Source of the DNA: Spinellus fusiger | Lineage: Eukaryota > Mucoromycota > Mucoromycetes > Mucorales > Phycomycetaceae | Length of the DNA stretch: 64,000 bases | Reading direction: 5' to 3' | Assembly (NCBI GenBank): GCA_025094145.1 | Contig: JALLLS010000066.1 | Coordinates: forward strand, 124,001 to 188,000 | Part shown: in pieces, positions 28,593 to 39,473 of the stretch | Position numbering within the stretch: position 1 is the stretch's first letter | Layout of the letters: each line of letters starts with the position of its first letter | The notes under the pieces: model-generated | What the model was told of the DNA's origin: nothing | What the model saw: only the letters and a program-made list of their open reading frames with translations | The model's database searches: none | Made by a program: the position numbers and the translations under genes

Positions 28593-31080
28593 TTAAAAAA
28601 AAAGATCAATCAAAAGGTGTCATAGCACATAAACCACTGTAACATAAACATACAATTGCTGAGGGCTAGTTGACTTTACAGAACTATTATTTTGAAGTTT
28701 TTCTCTTTTTGCGTTTTTGTTTCTACCTTTCAACCCAACTACAACTGATGAGGGTGTGACCTGATCAAGCTGCAAAATGTTTGAGCTGAACAAGGTATTG
28801 AGGGTTTTTATAACATTTTGTTTTTTCTTGAACTGACTGTAACTTGTTGAAATCTGACTGTAATTTGTCAATGTTTAAAAGCAGTTGTTGATCTAAAGAA
28901 TTCAGAGTGTTTGATACAAAGGAGCAATCTTTTCTTTTTTTCTCTTCATTAATTTTCTTGCCAATTTTTGCCAATATATTTTATTATATAATGGTTAGAA
29001 AGTTGATTTAAATTATCTCTTCACCTCATTGTATACTACCTTGGCCACTGTGATGAGCAATGTGACAGCGAGAATGAACAACGTCCAGAGGGATGACTTC
29101 AGAAGCAGCAAGCAATTGGTATTTGCAAGGCAAACAAAAAACATGTCTGTAGTAACAGTTGCATTGTTTGATTTGTATACCATTGCTGGCAAGACTAAGA
29201 CTTTTGATTCATTCACTTTCTATTTTTTCAAGAGTGTACTTGGTAATTCTATTCTTTAACCTCTCTAATCTATAGCTTGGTTTACTCTTTACAACACTCA
29301 ATGACTGCTTAAAGCACTCAACCTCAGCCTGTAAATTGTGGTAGTCAGCCTGTTAAAGAAACAAAATTAATTGACTCAAAGTATTAAAGAATTTAAATGT
29401 TAAACAGATCTTGTGAGAAGAATTACCCTGATACCCCACCACTCAGTGATTTTGGTCATAACCAACTCTAGCTTCCCCAAAGACGTCCCATTGTGGAGCT
29501 TAACATTCTAATGTAACCTCTCTGCTCAATTGATGGAACAATTCCCTGTGTGTGGAAGCTTGTTTGCATGGAATCTGGTCCATTTTTCTATTTCTCCCCT
29601 GTCTTCCATTCCAAAATACTGGATTAATTCATTTGCTTTGCCTTCACAAACATCCTTAGCCATTTGTACATATTTACTTCTGTACTCGTTGTATTCTATG
29701 ATGTTTTTGCTTTTGATTGCCATGCATTGTAGTATTTGCTTAAATGAAGAAACGTAGCTTTGCCTTTGATTGTCTATTAAAAAATCATAAAAGTTAGGCT
29801 TGCTTTTATTATATTACAATCCAATAAACACAAGGCTTACTTGAATATTTGATTGAATCTGCAATACAGCTCAAAAAAATCTTTTCAAAATCATGCTTTA
29901 CATGAACATAGCAAAGCAAAATGCTTGATTCTGGAAATACTTTATCCAAGGAGTTACAGAGTGCTCTTTTGTTGCCAGTTACAAAAACGTTGGGCAGCTC
30001 ATACTTGCTTGAATCACCCCAGACCAGTTCTCTAAATTGCTGCAAGGACCAAGTGTAGTCTTCCTCTTTTTCTTTTGACATCCAACAGCCAGCAACAGGA
30101 ACACTTGATGACTGGTCTCGTTTTTCTTTACCACAGACCATGCCAGCTAAAACAAAGTTCAAAAGAACCATCTTGTGTGAGTTGGTCTTATAAGTAGCAT
30201 CTGAAACTATGCATTCAGGTAGACGCCTAGCCTCTTTGATACCATTGACATGAATGAAAAAGACACAACTAATTTTATTTTGTTTGTCTACCCTATATCT
30301 AACTTTACAGTCCATTCTCTGAAGTTTCAATATAAACGATAGCATTACTTTGGACTCTTGACTACCACAAAATGTCTGCTTGATATTTTCTAAATCTTTT
30401 CTAATTACATTGGTAATCCCAGGTTTATTCAAAATCTGAAATTTTACAACAGACAATTGAGCAAAAAAGAAAAAAGAAATAAAAAAACTGGGAAACATTG
30501 ATGGAGTGCCTTCATTACAGTAGTGGGAGTGTGTTTTTTCAACATTAAGATTGCAATACTCAAATTTTTGGGCTCCATCTTCCTGAAAGCTGCATACGTG
30601 CAAACATCACAGGCAAGGGGATGATTATGCTCACCCAAAGAACGTGTTATAGTAATCATACCATTTTTCTTTCTTCTGGCAACAATATGCATAGGGCAAA
30701 GAGAGCACAAAGTTGATGTAGCTCTCTTTGCTGAACTTTGTGAAATAGCAGTATCACTTGTTGCTTTAGCTGCTCTGTAGACACCACCGTGCTTACATTT
30801 CAAGCTGATCTTTCTCTCTTTAAATGATGAACTGACTGTAGTGATGACCATTATGTTTTTCACTGTATGAGACAGCCAATTCTCAAAGAGCTTCTAAAGA
30901 CACAAACTCTTTGCCTACACTGAATTTGCTATTTAAACCAACAATAAATTACTGGGCACTAATTTTGCTATTGTTTAGAATGGACATTATGTTTGTCTGG
31001 TCTAATGCTAAGTCGAAATTAGCTTGAGGGCTAATGTCATTGTCAACTTTGTGAGCAGTAATGTTATTAAGATCTGACAT
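27918..31080 (-). pseudogene. MULE transposase with FAR1-type DNA-binding domain and C-terminal OTU cysteine-protease domain
   Basis: Blocks on the - strand: 31080-30490, start MSDLNNITAHK, then FSVGKEFVS and a FAR1/WRKY-GCM1-like region (CKHGGVYR, CPMHIVARRKKNG, SLGEHNHPLACD). 30440-29815 is the MULE catalytic region (ECIVSDATYKTNSHKMVLLNFVLAG, PVAGCWMSKEKEEDY, LLCYVHVKHDFEK). 29723-29526 and 28974-28620 are middle exons with a VVVGLKGRNKNAKREK tail. 28532 to about 27950 is an OTU domain, NPRGDGNCGFHCLA with the Asp-Gly-Asn-Cys catalytic motif and GMHFYLVKF with the probable catalytic His. A TAA and a shift near 30950-30890, and Gly in place of the usual second Asp (VTGNKRAL), suggest inactivity. 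Introns are assumed between blocks. Confidence 0.78.
28562..28592 (+). repeat. (ATT)n microsatellite
   Basis: About ten ATT units lying between the OTU exon and the preceding MULE coding block, probably in an intron. Confidence 0.9.
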
Positions 31081-31196
31081 GTGTAGAATAGGTGGAGAGA
31101 CGTCACCTATTCACATGGATGGCTGTGGCAAAGGAGGAAATAGTGAAGTTGCTAAAAAGGCTAGAAGTAAAGAAAGGCTTCAGATAGGAAACATAG

Positions 31197-31411
31197 TGTT
31201 CAGAAAATCAGAAACAAAAGGTGTGTTTGTAATATAAGAAATATATTTTGCAAATCTTTCTTCTATCTAATAGATGGATAGCTTATATACTATTTCTATC
31301 TGCTACATTAGTCTATATAAAATTACAAAAGCAATCTCTTCCAAAAACATAGGAAGGATTTCTAGCATATTAATATGCCAGGGATCCAATACTTCCATAT
31401 TTTTAATAATA
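31197..31411 (-). mobile_element. LTR-5 copy
   Basis: It starts TGTTCAGAAAATCAGAAAC and shares AAAGGTGTGTTTGTAATATA and a TTTTTAATAATA end with 23475-23685. It sits in the 5' region of the MULE gene. Confidence 0.65.
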
Positions 31412-31803
31412 CCATACCACTCCATTACACTACATTATCACACCTGCAAACACATCCCCCACACCCAATCCATTCATCTCCTTGACCATGTCAGTAGCCA
31501 GCCTCCCAAGGCCCTATGTGTCCCCAAACGTGTCCTCAGTGCCTGACTTTACAGTGGTAATGAGTTTAACTTTATTTCTTTTTGGAATGTTATTGATCTG
31601 GTGTGTCTGAGCTCAACATAGTGACTTCACTTTTTTTTTGTATTCTTTATTGACTAGGCCTACACATTATGATGTGTGGCACTTAAATAATAATAAAGGT
31701 CATGTGGACCAAGCAAAAGGAAAGGAAGAAAGAAACTAGTTAAAATAGATAATACATGAGAGAAGAAAGAAAGAAAAAGGAAGGAAGGAAGAAAAAGCAC
31801 ACT

Positions 31804-34800
31804 TCAAGACACCATGGACTGCAGAGCCACCACCAAAGAAGAAGCCTTACTTGCCACAACACCAGGGAGAAAAGGAGCAGAGTCAAAAATAAAAGCCCAG
31901 TGGGCACACCAAATTGCCTGCACTGTAGCAGCCACAACCAGAACACCAAGGTCAGCATCTGGCAGGGAGGGAGGACAGCAAGAAGACATCAAACATTGGA
32001 CATCCTTGAGATGCCAAGAAGGACACCAACAAGAGAGAACAACACTCCACACATGCCTCTTCTCAGAACAGAGAAACAGAAAATGATCCTGGTCTTCCAC
32101 CAAAGCAGAACAGAACAAGCAAAGGGGAGAAGGAAATTAGACAGGCAGGACATGGTGCATTCTGCTGCAAGTGGGCAAACGACCCCAAAGAGCTTTCCAC
32201 TAAACAGTGCAAGTGTTGTGAGGGATCCAAAGATGCCAGAAACACTTTCACACAACTGCAGAAAGAGAATGAGAAGACAAAGGAGGCAGCAAGTGGTGGC
32301 AAAGAGAAGAAGTGTGGGCCTTGACCAGACTTTGCTTGTTAATTTGTATGATCTCCAAAAGAGAAGAAAAGCCAGTGGATGGTGGAGAGGTGGAAGATGC
32401 CAGCACAAAGCCAGACAAGAACCACAGCCAGAGCACAATTTGCCCAGAGTCCAGAGCACAGAAGAAAGAAAGGATGCGATACTTTGCAAAACCCAATTGC
32501 GTGATATGCTTCCAGCATAGATGACCAAAGCTATCCAGTTCGAAAGCATGGAAGACAAACACCTTGGCAAAGTTGAGCTTGGGTGCAATAAAAGGTGGAA
32601 GGAAACCCCAAACAGTGGACAGAGGCAATGTTAGCAGGGTAGGAGCATCCATACTAACATGCATTGGGAGAGAAGACACAGGCAAAGAAGAGCAACCACA
32701 ATAAATTGGGCACAGAGAAGATGGACAGTTACACAGATGGCAAGGAAACAGAAGAGCAACAGAGGCAGAAGGTGCTTGGAAGTACAGAGGTAGAAGAAAA
32801 TCTAAGTAGCTACATACAAAAGAAGTAGTAATAGTAGACAAAGAAGAAAAAGAAGAAGAGTTGGTTAAGAGAGGAAGGATCCAATGTAATTGGAGAGCCT
32901 TTTGCTGACTGGCAGGGTCTAACAAACCAATGCCACCATGCCTACAAGGTTGGCACAACAGATCCCACCCAGGACTACCAAAACCAAGGTTAAGGTATCC
33001 ACAAACAAGTCCACAGACAGCAGCAAAGAAAGAGATGGGAGCAGAGGTCACATATAGGACATGCCAGAGAGTGCTGAGGAGCAAGGAATTGGCCACAAGG
33101 CTCTTACCCTAAACAGAAAGGTGATGCTACAACATGATGTTGCATTGCCTCTCTAACTTCTCCAGAAGAGCCAAACAGAAGTGATCCAACTGGGTTGGGT
33201 GTGATGACAGAGGAAAGCCAAGGTAACAGACAGCATGGACTGCATGACTATCATGGCAACATGATATGTCAGAGGCATCCAGCACAGGACCCCAGTCAGG
33301 AACAAAATGCCCTGAAAGAGCAACTGTGACAGTCTTGCTGAGGTTGACCCAAGCATTAGATGCCAGGCCAAACACTGAGAGAATCTCAAGAAGAGAAGCA
33401 ATCTCACCAGGAGACAAAAGGAAAACCAGAAGGTCATCAGCATAAGCCAATGCCTTCAAGGGAGAAGACAGAACCAGAAGAGCAATGGAGGACAACAATG
33501 GAGGAACACCAAAACAGAAGCCTCAAAGAGAAGAGGAAGCAAGAATGGTGTGGAGCAATGGCTCAAAGGCAAGGTTAAATAAAAGAGGGGAGAGAGGATC
33601 TCCTTGTTGCAACCCACAACCCTGAGGGAACAGGGAGGACACAAAGCCATTCACATTGATGTGAATCTTAGTTGAGAAAAACAACAAGCACACAGTGTTT
33701 ACAAAGACCACAGGAAAACCAAAACAAGAGAGCACCAAACAAAGATACCCTGGATGTACCCAATTGTATGCCTTCTCTTGATCCAGCAAGAGAGCAACAC
33801 TAGGATCCTTTGCCAATTGGGCATGTTGCATAACAAGGCACATTAGCAAACCATTGTCAGCAATAAGACAATTGGCCATGAAACCCGTTTGATAGGGAGT
33901 AATCAGAGGACCAAGACAAAACCAAAGTCAAGAAGTGATGATCTTGGTGAAGATCTTAGCATCACAGTTGATAAGTAAAATGGGACACCAATTCTTCAAA
34001 AGAGAAGGGTCACCAGCCTTTGGTAAAAGTACCAACACCATTTCCAACCAAGAAGAAGGAAAAACACCAAACAATGCATCCTGATACACCTGTTGAGCCA
34101 ACTCTTGCACAAAGGAATGTCTGAACAACCTTCTCCACAAGGGATAGGGAAGTCCATCCAAACCAGGGCTCAAGTTGCTGGGTGCATTGTTCAAAATAAA
34201 CAGGATCTCTTCAAGAGTAATCTTGTCAAGCAGAGAGGCAGAAGATGAAGCAGACAAAAGAGCAGAAGAAGGAATGTTGTTGAGCAAAGACTCACCAGAG
34301 ACAAAGTCAATGGGGTCCGCAGTGTACAGGTCTTGGTAGAATTGGTGTGCATGCCCAAGCATATCTGCCATTGAGAAAAAAAGGTCACCAGAAACAGGAT
34401 CCTGAAGTAAGGTAATGGACTTTGCAGTCATTCTTTGTTTGATAGTCCTAAAAAATAGGAATTGGATTGCTTGCCCTGTTCACACCACTTGACACCAGCA
34501 TGCTGGGCAAGATTGGTGGTTTGGGTCTGCTGTAAATTGGCAAGGTCAGCCTCAACACTAGAAAGATCCAGAGAGGGCAACAAAGAAAGAAGTTGGGTGC
34601 AAGTATGGTTGAGCTGATGCTCCACTGACCAACAGTGACGTTGATACTTCTTGGCATAGGCCAGGGAAAGATGCCTGATGGCTTGCTTGAGCAAATCCCA
34701 GCAACAACCAGCAGAGACATCCACAGGAAGAAGAAAGGAAGCACAATCCAGCAGATCCACTAACAAATCCTCAAACTCATTGTGATCCAGGTACACCATG

Positions 34801-35531
34801 TTGAATCTCCAGACACCAGGTCCAGAGGGGCAAGACAGAGAGATCAAAACTACAAGCAGACTATGGTCAGTCCAACTTGGGTTGACAAAAAGAACTTCTG
34901 GTGCAGAAGTGGCAATAGTGGTGGGTCAAAGAATGTAATCAATGCATGTCCAAGAACAACTGCTGTAGAAGGTGGGTAGTGGTGCTGAGAGTGGTGCTGT
35001 GATGGCATCAAGAAAGTGTTGATGCTGATACACTAGCCATTTACTGGTGAAGGCTGTGCGTTGGTGGAGGTTGGCATTGAAGTTGCCAAGAACAAATGTT
35101 GGGACTGAGGAAGGAAGTGAGGTGAGTGTCAAAACAAGTGACAGGAAAAAAGGATGGCGTTTGCTGTATATTGTGGGTCCATAGACTACCACTACAATAA
35201 ATAGATCAATGCAGTTTTTGGTGTGTGAGACCTGAACAGCAAGGATCCTATTATCAGCAGAAGTGTGCAAGTGGGTTAGTAGTAAATGAGTGTGAAAAGA
35301 GACAAGGCCACAGTGCTTTGTCCATAGACTAGACTGGGCTTAGAAGAGAAGGTTGAGTGAGGAGTGGTGTTTGGGGGTGGCGTGGGTTTCCTGCAAAGCA
35401 AGAAGTGACAGAGGAGGGGAGAGGGAACAAAGATGGCAGATAAGGAGTGACTTGGGAAAAGAATGACTATGTACAAGTGAGGAGAGCCCTCTCACATTGA
35501 GGGTCCCTAATTGGATAGGGCTGACACTCAT
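31804..35531 (-). pseudogene. LINE-E ORF2: endonuclease-reverse transcriptase, frameshifted
   Basis: It starts MSVSPIQLGTLNVRGL at 35531 and carries the endonuclease motifs LALQETHATPKH, VVVYGPT and VLGNFNANL (35531-34930). The reverse transcriptase follows in 34847-33523: SPGLDGLPYPLWRRLF, NWCPILLINCDAKIF, MANCLIADNG, LLLDQEKAYNWVHPGYL and LQQGDPLSPLLFNLAFEPLL. Then LAYADDLLVFL at about 33460 (YADD kept). The thumb and connection run 33096-32248. The zinc-binding tail LVEDQDHFLFLCSEKRHVW lies at 32100-32060. Most domains are present but split among about five frames. By family knowledge the protein nicks target DNA and primes cDNA synthesis there. Confidence 0.85.
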
Positions 35532-35912
35532 AATTCCATGGCATTGGCCTTGGTAGGGTCAGCAGTGAAAGAAGAGGAGGAAGAAGCAGGCAAAAGAATG
35601 GCAGACACAGATTTCTGGGAACAAGTTCCATAGGAAGTGGTCTTGGTGGTGGATTTGGTGTTGGTGGTGGTGGTGGCGTTCCTGTGCATGGCAATCACAG
35701 CCTCACAAAGGCAGAGACAATGCTCAGTGTTGTGGGGAGCCCACATACTGTTGCTGGTGCTGGTGTTAGAGGCATCATATATCTCACTGTCCATCTCCAT
35801 GGACACCTTTAATTTGGCAGTCTCCTCCTGAGAGAGAGACTCCAAAACCTGCTTTGTCAGGGCAATGTCCATGTCCATGTCCATGGCATCCCCATTGTTG
35901 TTGTTATTGTTG

Positions 35913-35944
<32 letters not shown>

Positions 35945-36844
35945 AGCAGCTACCTCTTTGGCAGCCTTCTTGGCAGCACAATCTGCCTCTGCAGCAGCAA
36001 TCTCCTTGGCATGCTGTTCTGCAGTGACCTCTTCAGCAGCCCTGGTCTCTGGGTGAGAGGGGCATTCCAAATCGTTGGCCTTGTGGCCAGCTATACCACA
36101 CATGTGGCAGTGGGGAGCAAGAGCAGAACACACCTCACAGTCTTTTTTCAGGTGCCCTTCCTGGTGGCAGTACCGGCAGTAGGGTGGGATGCCCTTGGCA
36201 CAGATCTTGACAGGGGCACTGATGGAGCCTCCAAGGTGGAGAAAGCAGCAAAGGGGTTAGACATTGTCCACATCAGAGATGTCCAGAAGAACTGAGGCCT
36301 CACCTTGGAAAATCTTGTGCTCATCCACATAAGCACAAAGGTGCACAACCTTGCCATAAGGCTGGAATGCCTCAACAATGGGTGCCTGCAAATCCCTCTT
36401 GGGGTGGCAACTGGGGATCTGGTATAGGTTGACCTTTACCAGGTTGGCATCTGAGTCAAGCCCAGCAGAAGCAACAACCCTCATGTTGTTAAAGGACACA
36501 CCTTCAGAGGTGGCCTTAAGGCGCATCTTGGGGTCCTTGAATATGACCTCTTGTATGAGGTCTTTGGCTCTGGTGTAGCATGTGGTAATTGCAACCACTG
36601 CACCCAGTTGGTGGATCAAGACTGGGGCAATGTCTTGAGACTTGGCCTGTTTGCCAAAGTTGAATACAACATACTCAGGGTGCATTGTGCAAGCCCATGC
36701 AGACATAACAGGGTCCACATGGCAAAGAGACTCACAGCCAGGAGCCATGAAGATATGAAGTGCCTTATTAGGGTAACAAATAAATGGCCTTGGGCCAGTA
36801 ACATTTTTATTAATGCCATTCCATGGCGTTGTTTTCTCAATCAT
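35528..36844 (-). pseudogene. LINE-E ORF1, RRM-like plus zinc-knuckle protein, frameshifted
   Basis: The N-terminal block 36844-36257 starts MIEKTTPWNGINKNVTG. It includes LVKVNLYQIPSCHPKRDLQAPIVEAFQPYGKVVHLCAYVDEHK, which looks like an RNA-recognition fold. After a frame break the knuckle region reads CRYCHQEGHLKKDC, then CHMCGIAGHKANDLEC (about 36180-36060). An Ala-rich helix, an Asn homopolymer (35895-35935) and a Ser/Thr-rich tail follow, with last codons NAMEL. The stop TGA overlaps the ORF2 ATG (35528-35531). Confidence 0.82.
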
Positions 36845-36938
36845 GTCAAAAAAAGTGCTTGTGTGTTTGTCTGTTTATATACTTTTCAAGGATTATGTTG
36901 TTAGGGTCCAAGGCAAATGTTTAGGATATAAAAGGGTG

Positions 36939-37036
36939 CATAGTGACTTCACATAAAAATTTGGACTGCACAAATTTTGATTGACGTCACCCAACAAGTT
37001 TTGGAGTGTATTTCCAGGCTGCATGCAGTATTATCC
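36939..37036 (-). repeat. MULE right terminal inverted repeat
   Basis: 98 bp, reverse complement of 25603-25700. Its inner 14 bp were used by LINE-E as target and therefore occur again at 31617-31630. Confidence 0.9.
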
Positions 37037-37144
37037 AATCTTTGTCCATTTGGTGTTGTCATCAATTGGGTTTTTGAATGTCAGTGTATTGATTTTTTGA
37101 TAGCGCATTTTTTATTCTATCAATATCAACATATCATCTTCCAG

Positions 37145-38826
37145 ATGGATTATTCATAAGAAGAAAAAACTGTCCTTTCATACTTGAAGTATGCTAAAAA
37201 ACTAATCTTTAATCAGTTCTGTAAAAAAAAAGATGATATAGTTAATCAATCAGCAAAGATGCTGGATTCTAAAGCTATAGCTCTGATGCAACACTGGATT
37301 AATGTATACAATTGCGTAACATCTAGCAAAAGATCAACTATAAAACTTATGAAAGCCCCTAAAACTGCCAGTATCATTTTTAAAGAAAATATTTCAGATT
37401 TGCTCAGCGCTTAAAAAGACAAATCATCAATACACTGTCAGCTCAATTATTACTTTGGGAAATTATGCTTATAGTGCTCAGTCAAATCTAAGCAATTTCA
37501 TACACCAGGGTAACAACAATGAATCTGATAGTAAAGAAAATGAGGAGGAAAAGAAAGAAGAGGGAGAAGAAAAAGAAGAGGAAGAGAAGGAAGAGGAGGA
37601 AGAGGAGAGAGAAGAAGATAACAGAGAAGATGGTGAATACAGTAAAAAAGGAGTACAAAGCATCAATAGTTTGGATCCTGATAAAGCATTTATTTTTTAT
37701 AAAAGTATTTTGATAATACATACACAACAAAGATTGCTGAAAAACGAAATCTTTTTATGTATAAATATCCTGCTTTCTAATTATCCAACTCTACCATTCA
37801 TCCTATTGGATAAAGCTACTAGTATAGTTTGTCAAAAAAAATGGATATAGATGAAACTGAACTGTTAAAACTATGTCTTTCTCAGACAGTTAACTTATTG
37901 GATCCTGATCATATAACTTTATATACCCAATTTATCCCAGCATCAATCTACAATGAAATTCTACAAGCGTGTGATCAAATGAAGTCTCTTCAACCATCTT
38001 TGAATCTGTCTGTTATTGATAAAATCTTTGATGAATTATTATAGTTTCAGTTTGATAAGGACGATTTGAGTTTATTGAGCCATTTGGACGAAAAAAATTT
38101 AAGGAAAAAAACAAAAAATCAGAAAATTATAAGTTACTACAAGTAGTTGAAGAAGTTGTGCATAACTTTAAAAGCTGGAAAATAGAGGATGACAAGCACA
38201 ATAATTATGCTGAAATGACGTATCAATGCAAATTTGCAAACATCTTAGACATACTCCTAGAAAATGAAGATGTTACCATGTATGATGGTGAAAAGGTTTC
38301 AAAGAATACTCAATGGATACAAATCTTAAATGAAAGTGAGAACAATGGACGGAAAATTGACTTAATAATAAAAACAAAGTATGGTGATGTTTTTTTTGAG
38401 TTGTGCTCCATAGAATTTAAAGTACAAGGCACAAACAATAATACCTCTAAGAAGCAACAGTCAAAAAATATTAGAACAAACATCAGTATATTAAACAATA
38501 TCAACAACATCAACAAGTAATCAAGTAATATTTTATACATGGATTGGAAAGGAAGAGAAGGTTACTTGGTGCAGGTTTTCCAATTTAAAGACATTATTGT
38601 ATCTTATTTTGTTGAGGATCTTTATATACCCAAAGACCTTATGGAGCTCAATGACTTTAGAAACACCCTCCAATATCTTTGCTTTTGGCAAGATAGTGTA
38701 GTCAAGTTAAGCAACGAAACCAGGTTGGCAGCATATAAAGAAAAAAAAATATATTGTCAGATATCAGCGCACCCTTTAGATCACTTGATAGCCCACCAAG
38801 ATCACCAGCCCAAAGGCCACTCATAA
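37145..38826 (+). pseudogene. Degraded gene of a repeated fungal family with a possible PD-(D/E)XK nuclease core
   Basis: Successive + strand blocks in different frames: 37184-37414 (FKENISDLLSA), a Lys/Glu-rich stretch (37519-37640), 37829-38044, 38158-38520 and 38539-38826. The block 38158-38520 reads FKSWKIEDDKHNNYAEMTY, then GRKIDLIIKTKYGDVFFELC, SIEFK and KKQQSKNIRTN. Asp, then Glu-x-Lys, then Gln in that order is the pattern of PD-(D/E)XK nucleases. A closing MDWKGREGYLVQVFQFKDI block follows. From memory, proteins of this type are abundant and uncharacterised in Mucorales. Several stops show this copy is dead. The MULE inserted just upstream. The nuclease reading is inference. Confidence 0.45.
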
Positions 38827-38889
38827 CACCATTTTTAACACCAACAAATAAAAGGACAAGAAAAGTAATAGAGCAAGAAGGCGCTTAAT

Positions 38890-39470
38890 ATGTGTAAACA
38901 TCTTAATAAAAAAATACACTGTTCAACATCCATATATTGTATAAAAGAAATTTTGTTTACTTTATGTTTTTTTTAGCTATCACCTTTCTTTTTCTGCAAA
39001 AATATATATGACTGTTTTTTAAGTGTTTTCTTACCATTTGGATAGACAAACTAGCCACAAACCACCAATTGCCACAAATAGTACTTTGGCTAGGTAAATA
39101 AGATCTTACTAACTCACTAAATATCAAAAAGTCTACTTTTTTTTATAACATTTGTATTAATGATAAGAACATTTTACTGATCATTCATAAGTTTTACCAA
39201 CAAGAAAATTTATTGAACCAAGATTTATTTTTATTTTTACCTCCTAATTCTTTTATTTTTAAATGCAAAACACTTTATAAGTATGTATTTTTATAAAACA
39301 GTAAGGTCATTTATAAAATTCTCAAATTGGCAGTGGAAGTATGGTTGAGACAAAAAGAAGTGTGAGATAATTAAAAATAATTTATATATTTAAAGGCAAT
39401 GTTCTTTGTTTCAACATCAATCACAAAAGAATTCTGTGTGTTTTATTCATCCAATACAGTCTTTGCAAAA
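38890..39470. other. AT-rich intergenic stretch, nothing recognised
   Basis: No reading frame, tRNA or element end could be supported between the degraded gene and DDE copy 2. Confidence 0.6.
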
Positions 39471-39473
39471 GAC

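Larger units (their letters stand above)
31631..36938 (-). mobile_element. LINE-E: essentially full-length zinc-knuckle LINE with 14-bp target duplication
   Basis: It is 5.3 kb, flanked by CATAGTGACTTCAC at 31617-31630 and 36939-36952. A run of T at 31631-31639 is the poly(A) tail of this - strand element. ORF1 is 35528-36844 and ORF2 runs from 35531 downward. It is the best copy for reading the LINE-1 family. It has a handful of frame breaks. Confidence 0.93.
25603..37036 (-). mobile_element. MULE (Mutator-like) transposon, about 4.2 kb, expanded to 11.4 kb by two nested LINEs
   Basis: The 98-bp inverted repeats 25603-25700 and 36939-37036 are near identical (GCATAATACTG... and GGATAATACTG...; the internal GGAAATACACTCC is shared). 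They are flanked by the 8-bp duplication aatctttg (25595-25602 and 37037-37044). Inside is a FAR1/MULE/OTU gene on the - strand. LINE-F (25837-27752) and LINE-E (31631-36938) inserted later, each with its own target duplication. LINE-E landed at the inner edge of the right inverted repeat. Confidence 0.9.

Noticed and set aside
36939..36952. CATAGTGACTTCAC as a third terminal repeat of the MULE at 31617
   Set aside because: The copy at 31617-31630 is the target duplication made by LINE-E inserting in the right inverted repeat.
37478..37730. Ser/Phe-rich frames on the - strand
   Set aside because: They are antisense of a Glu/Lys-rich purine tract in the degraded gene at 37145-38826.
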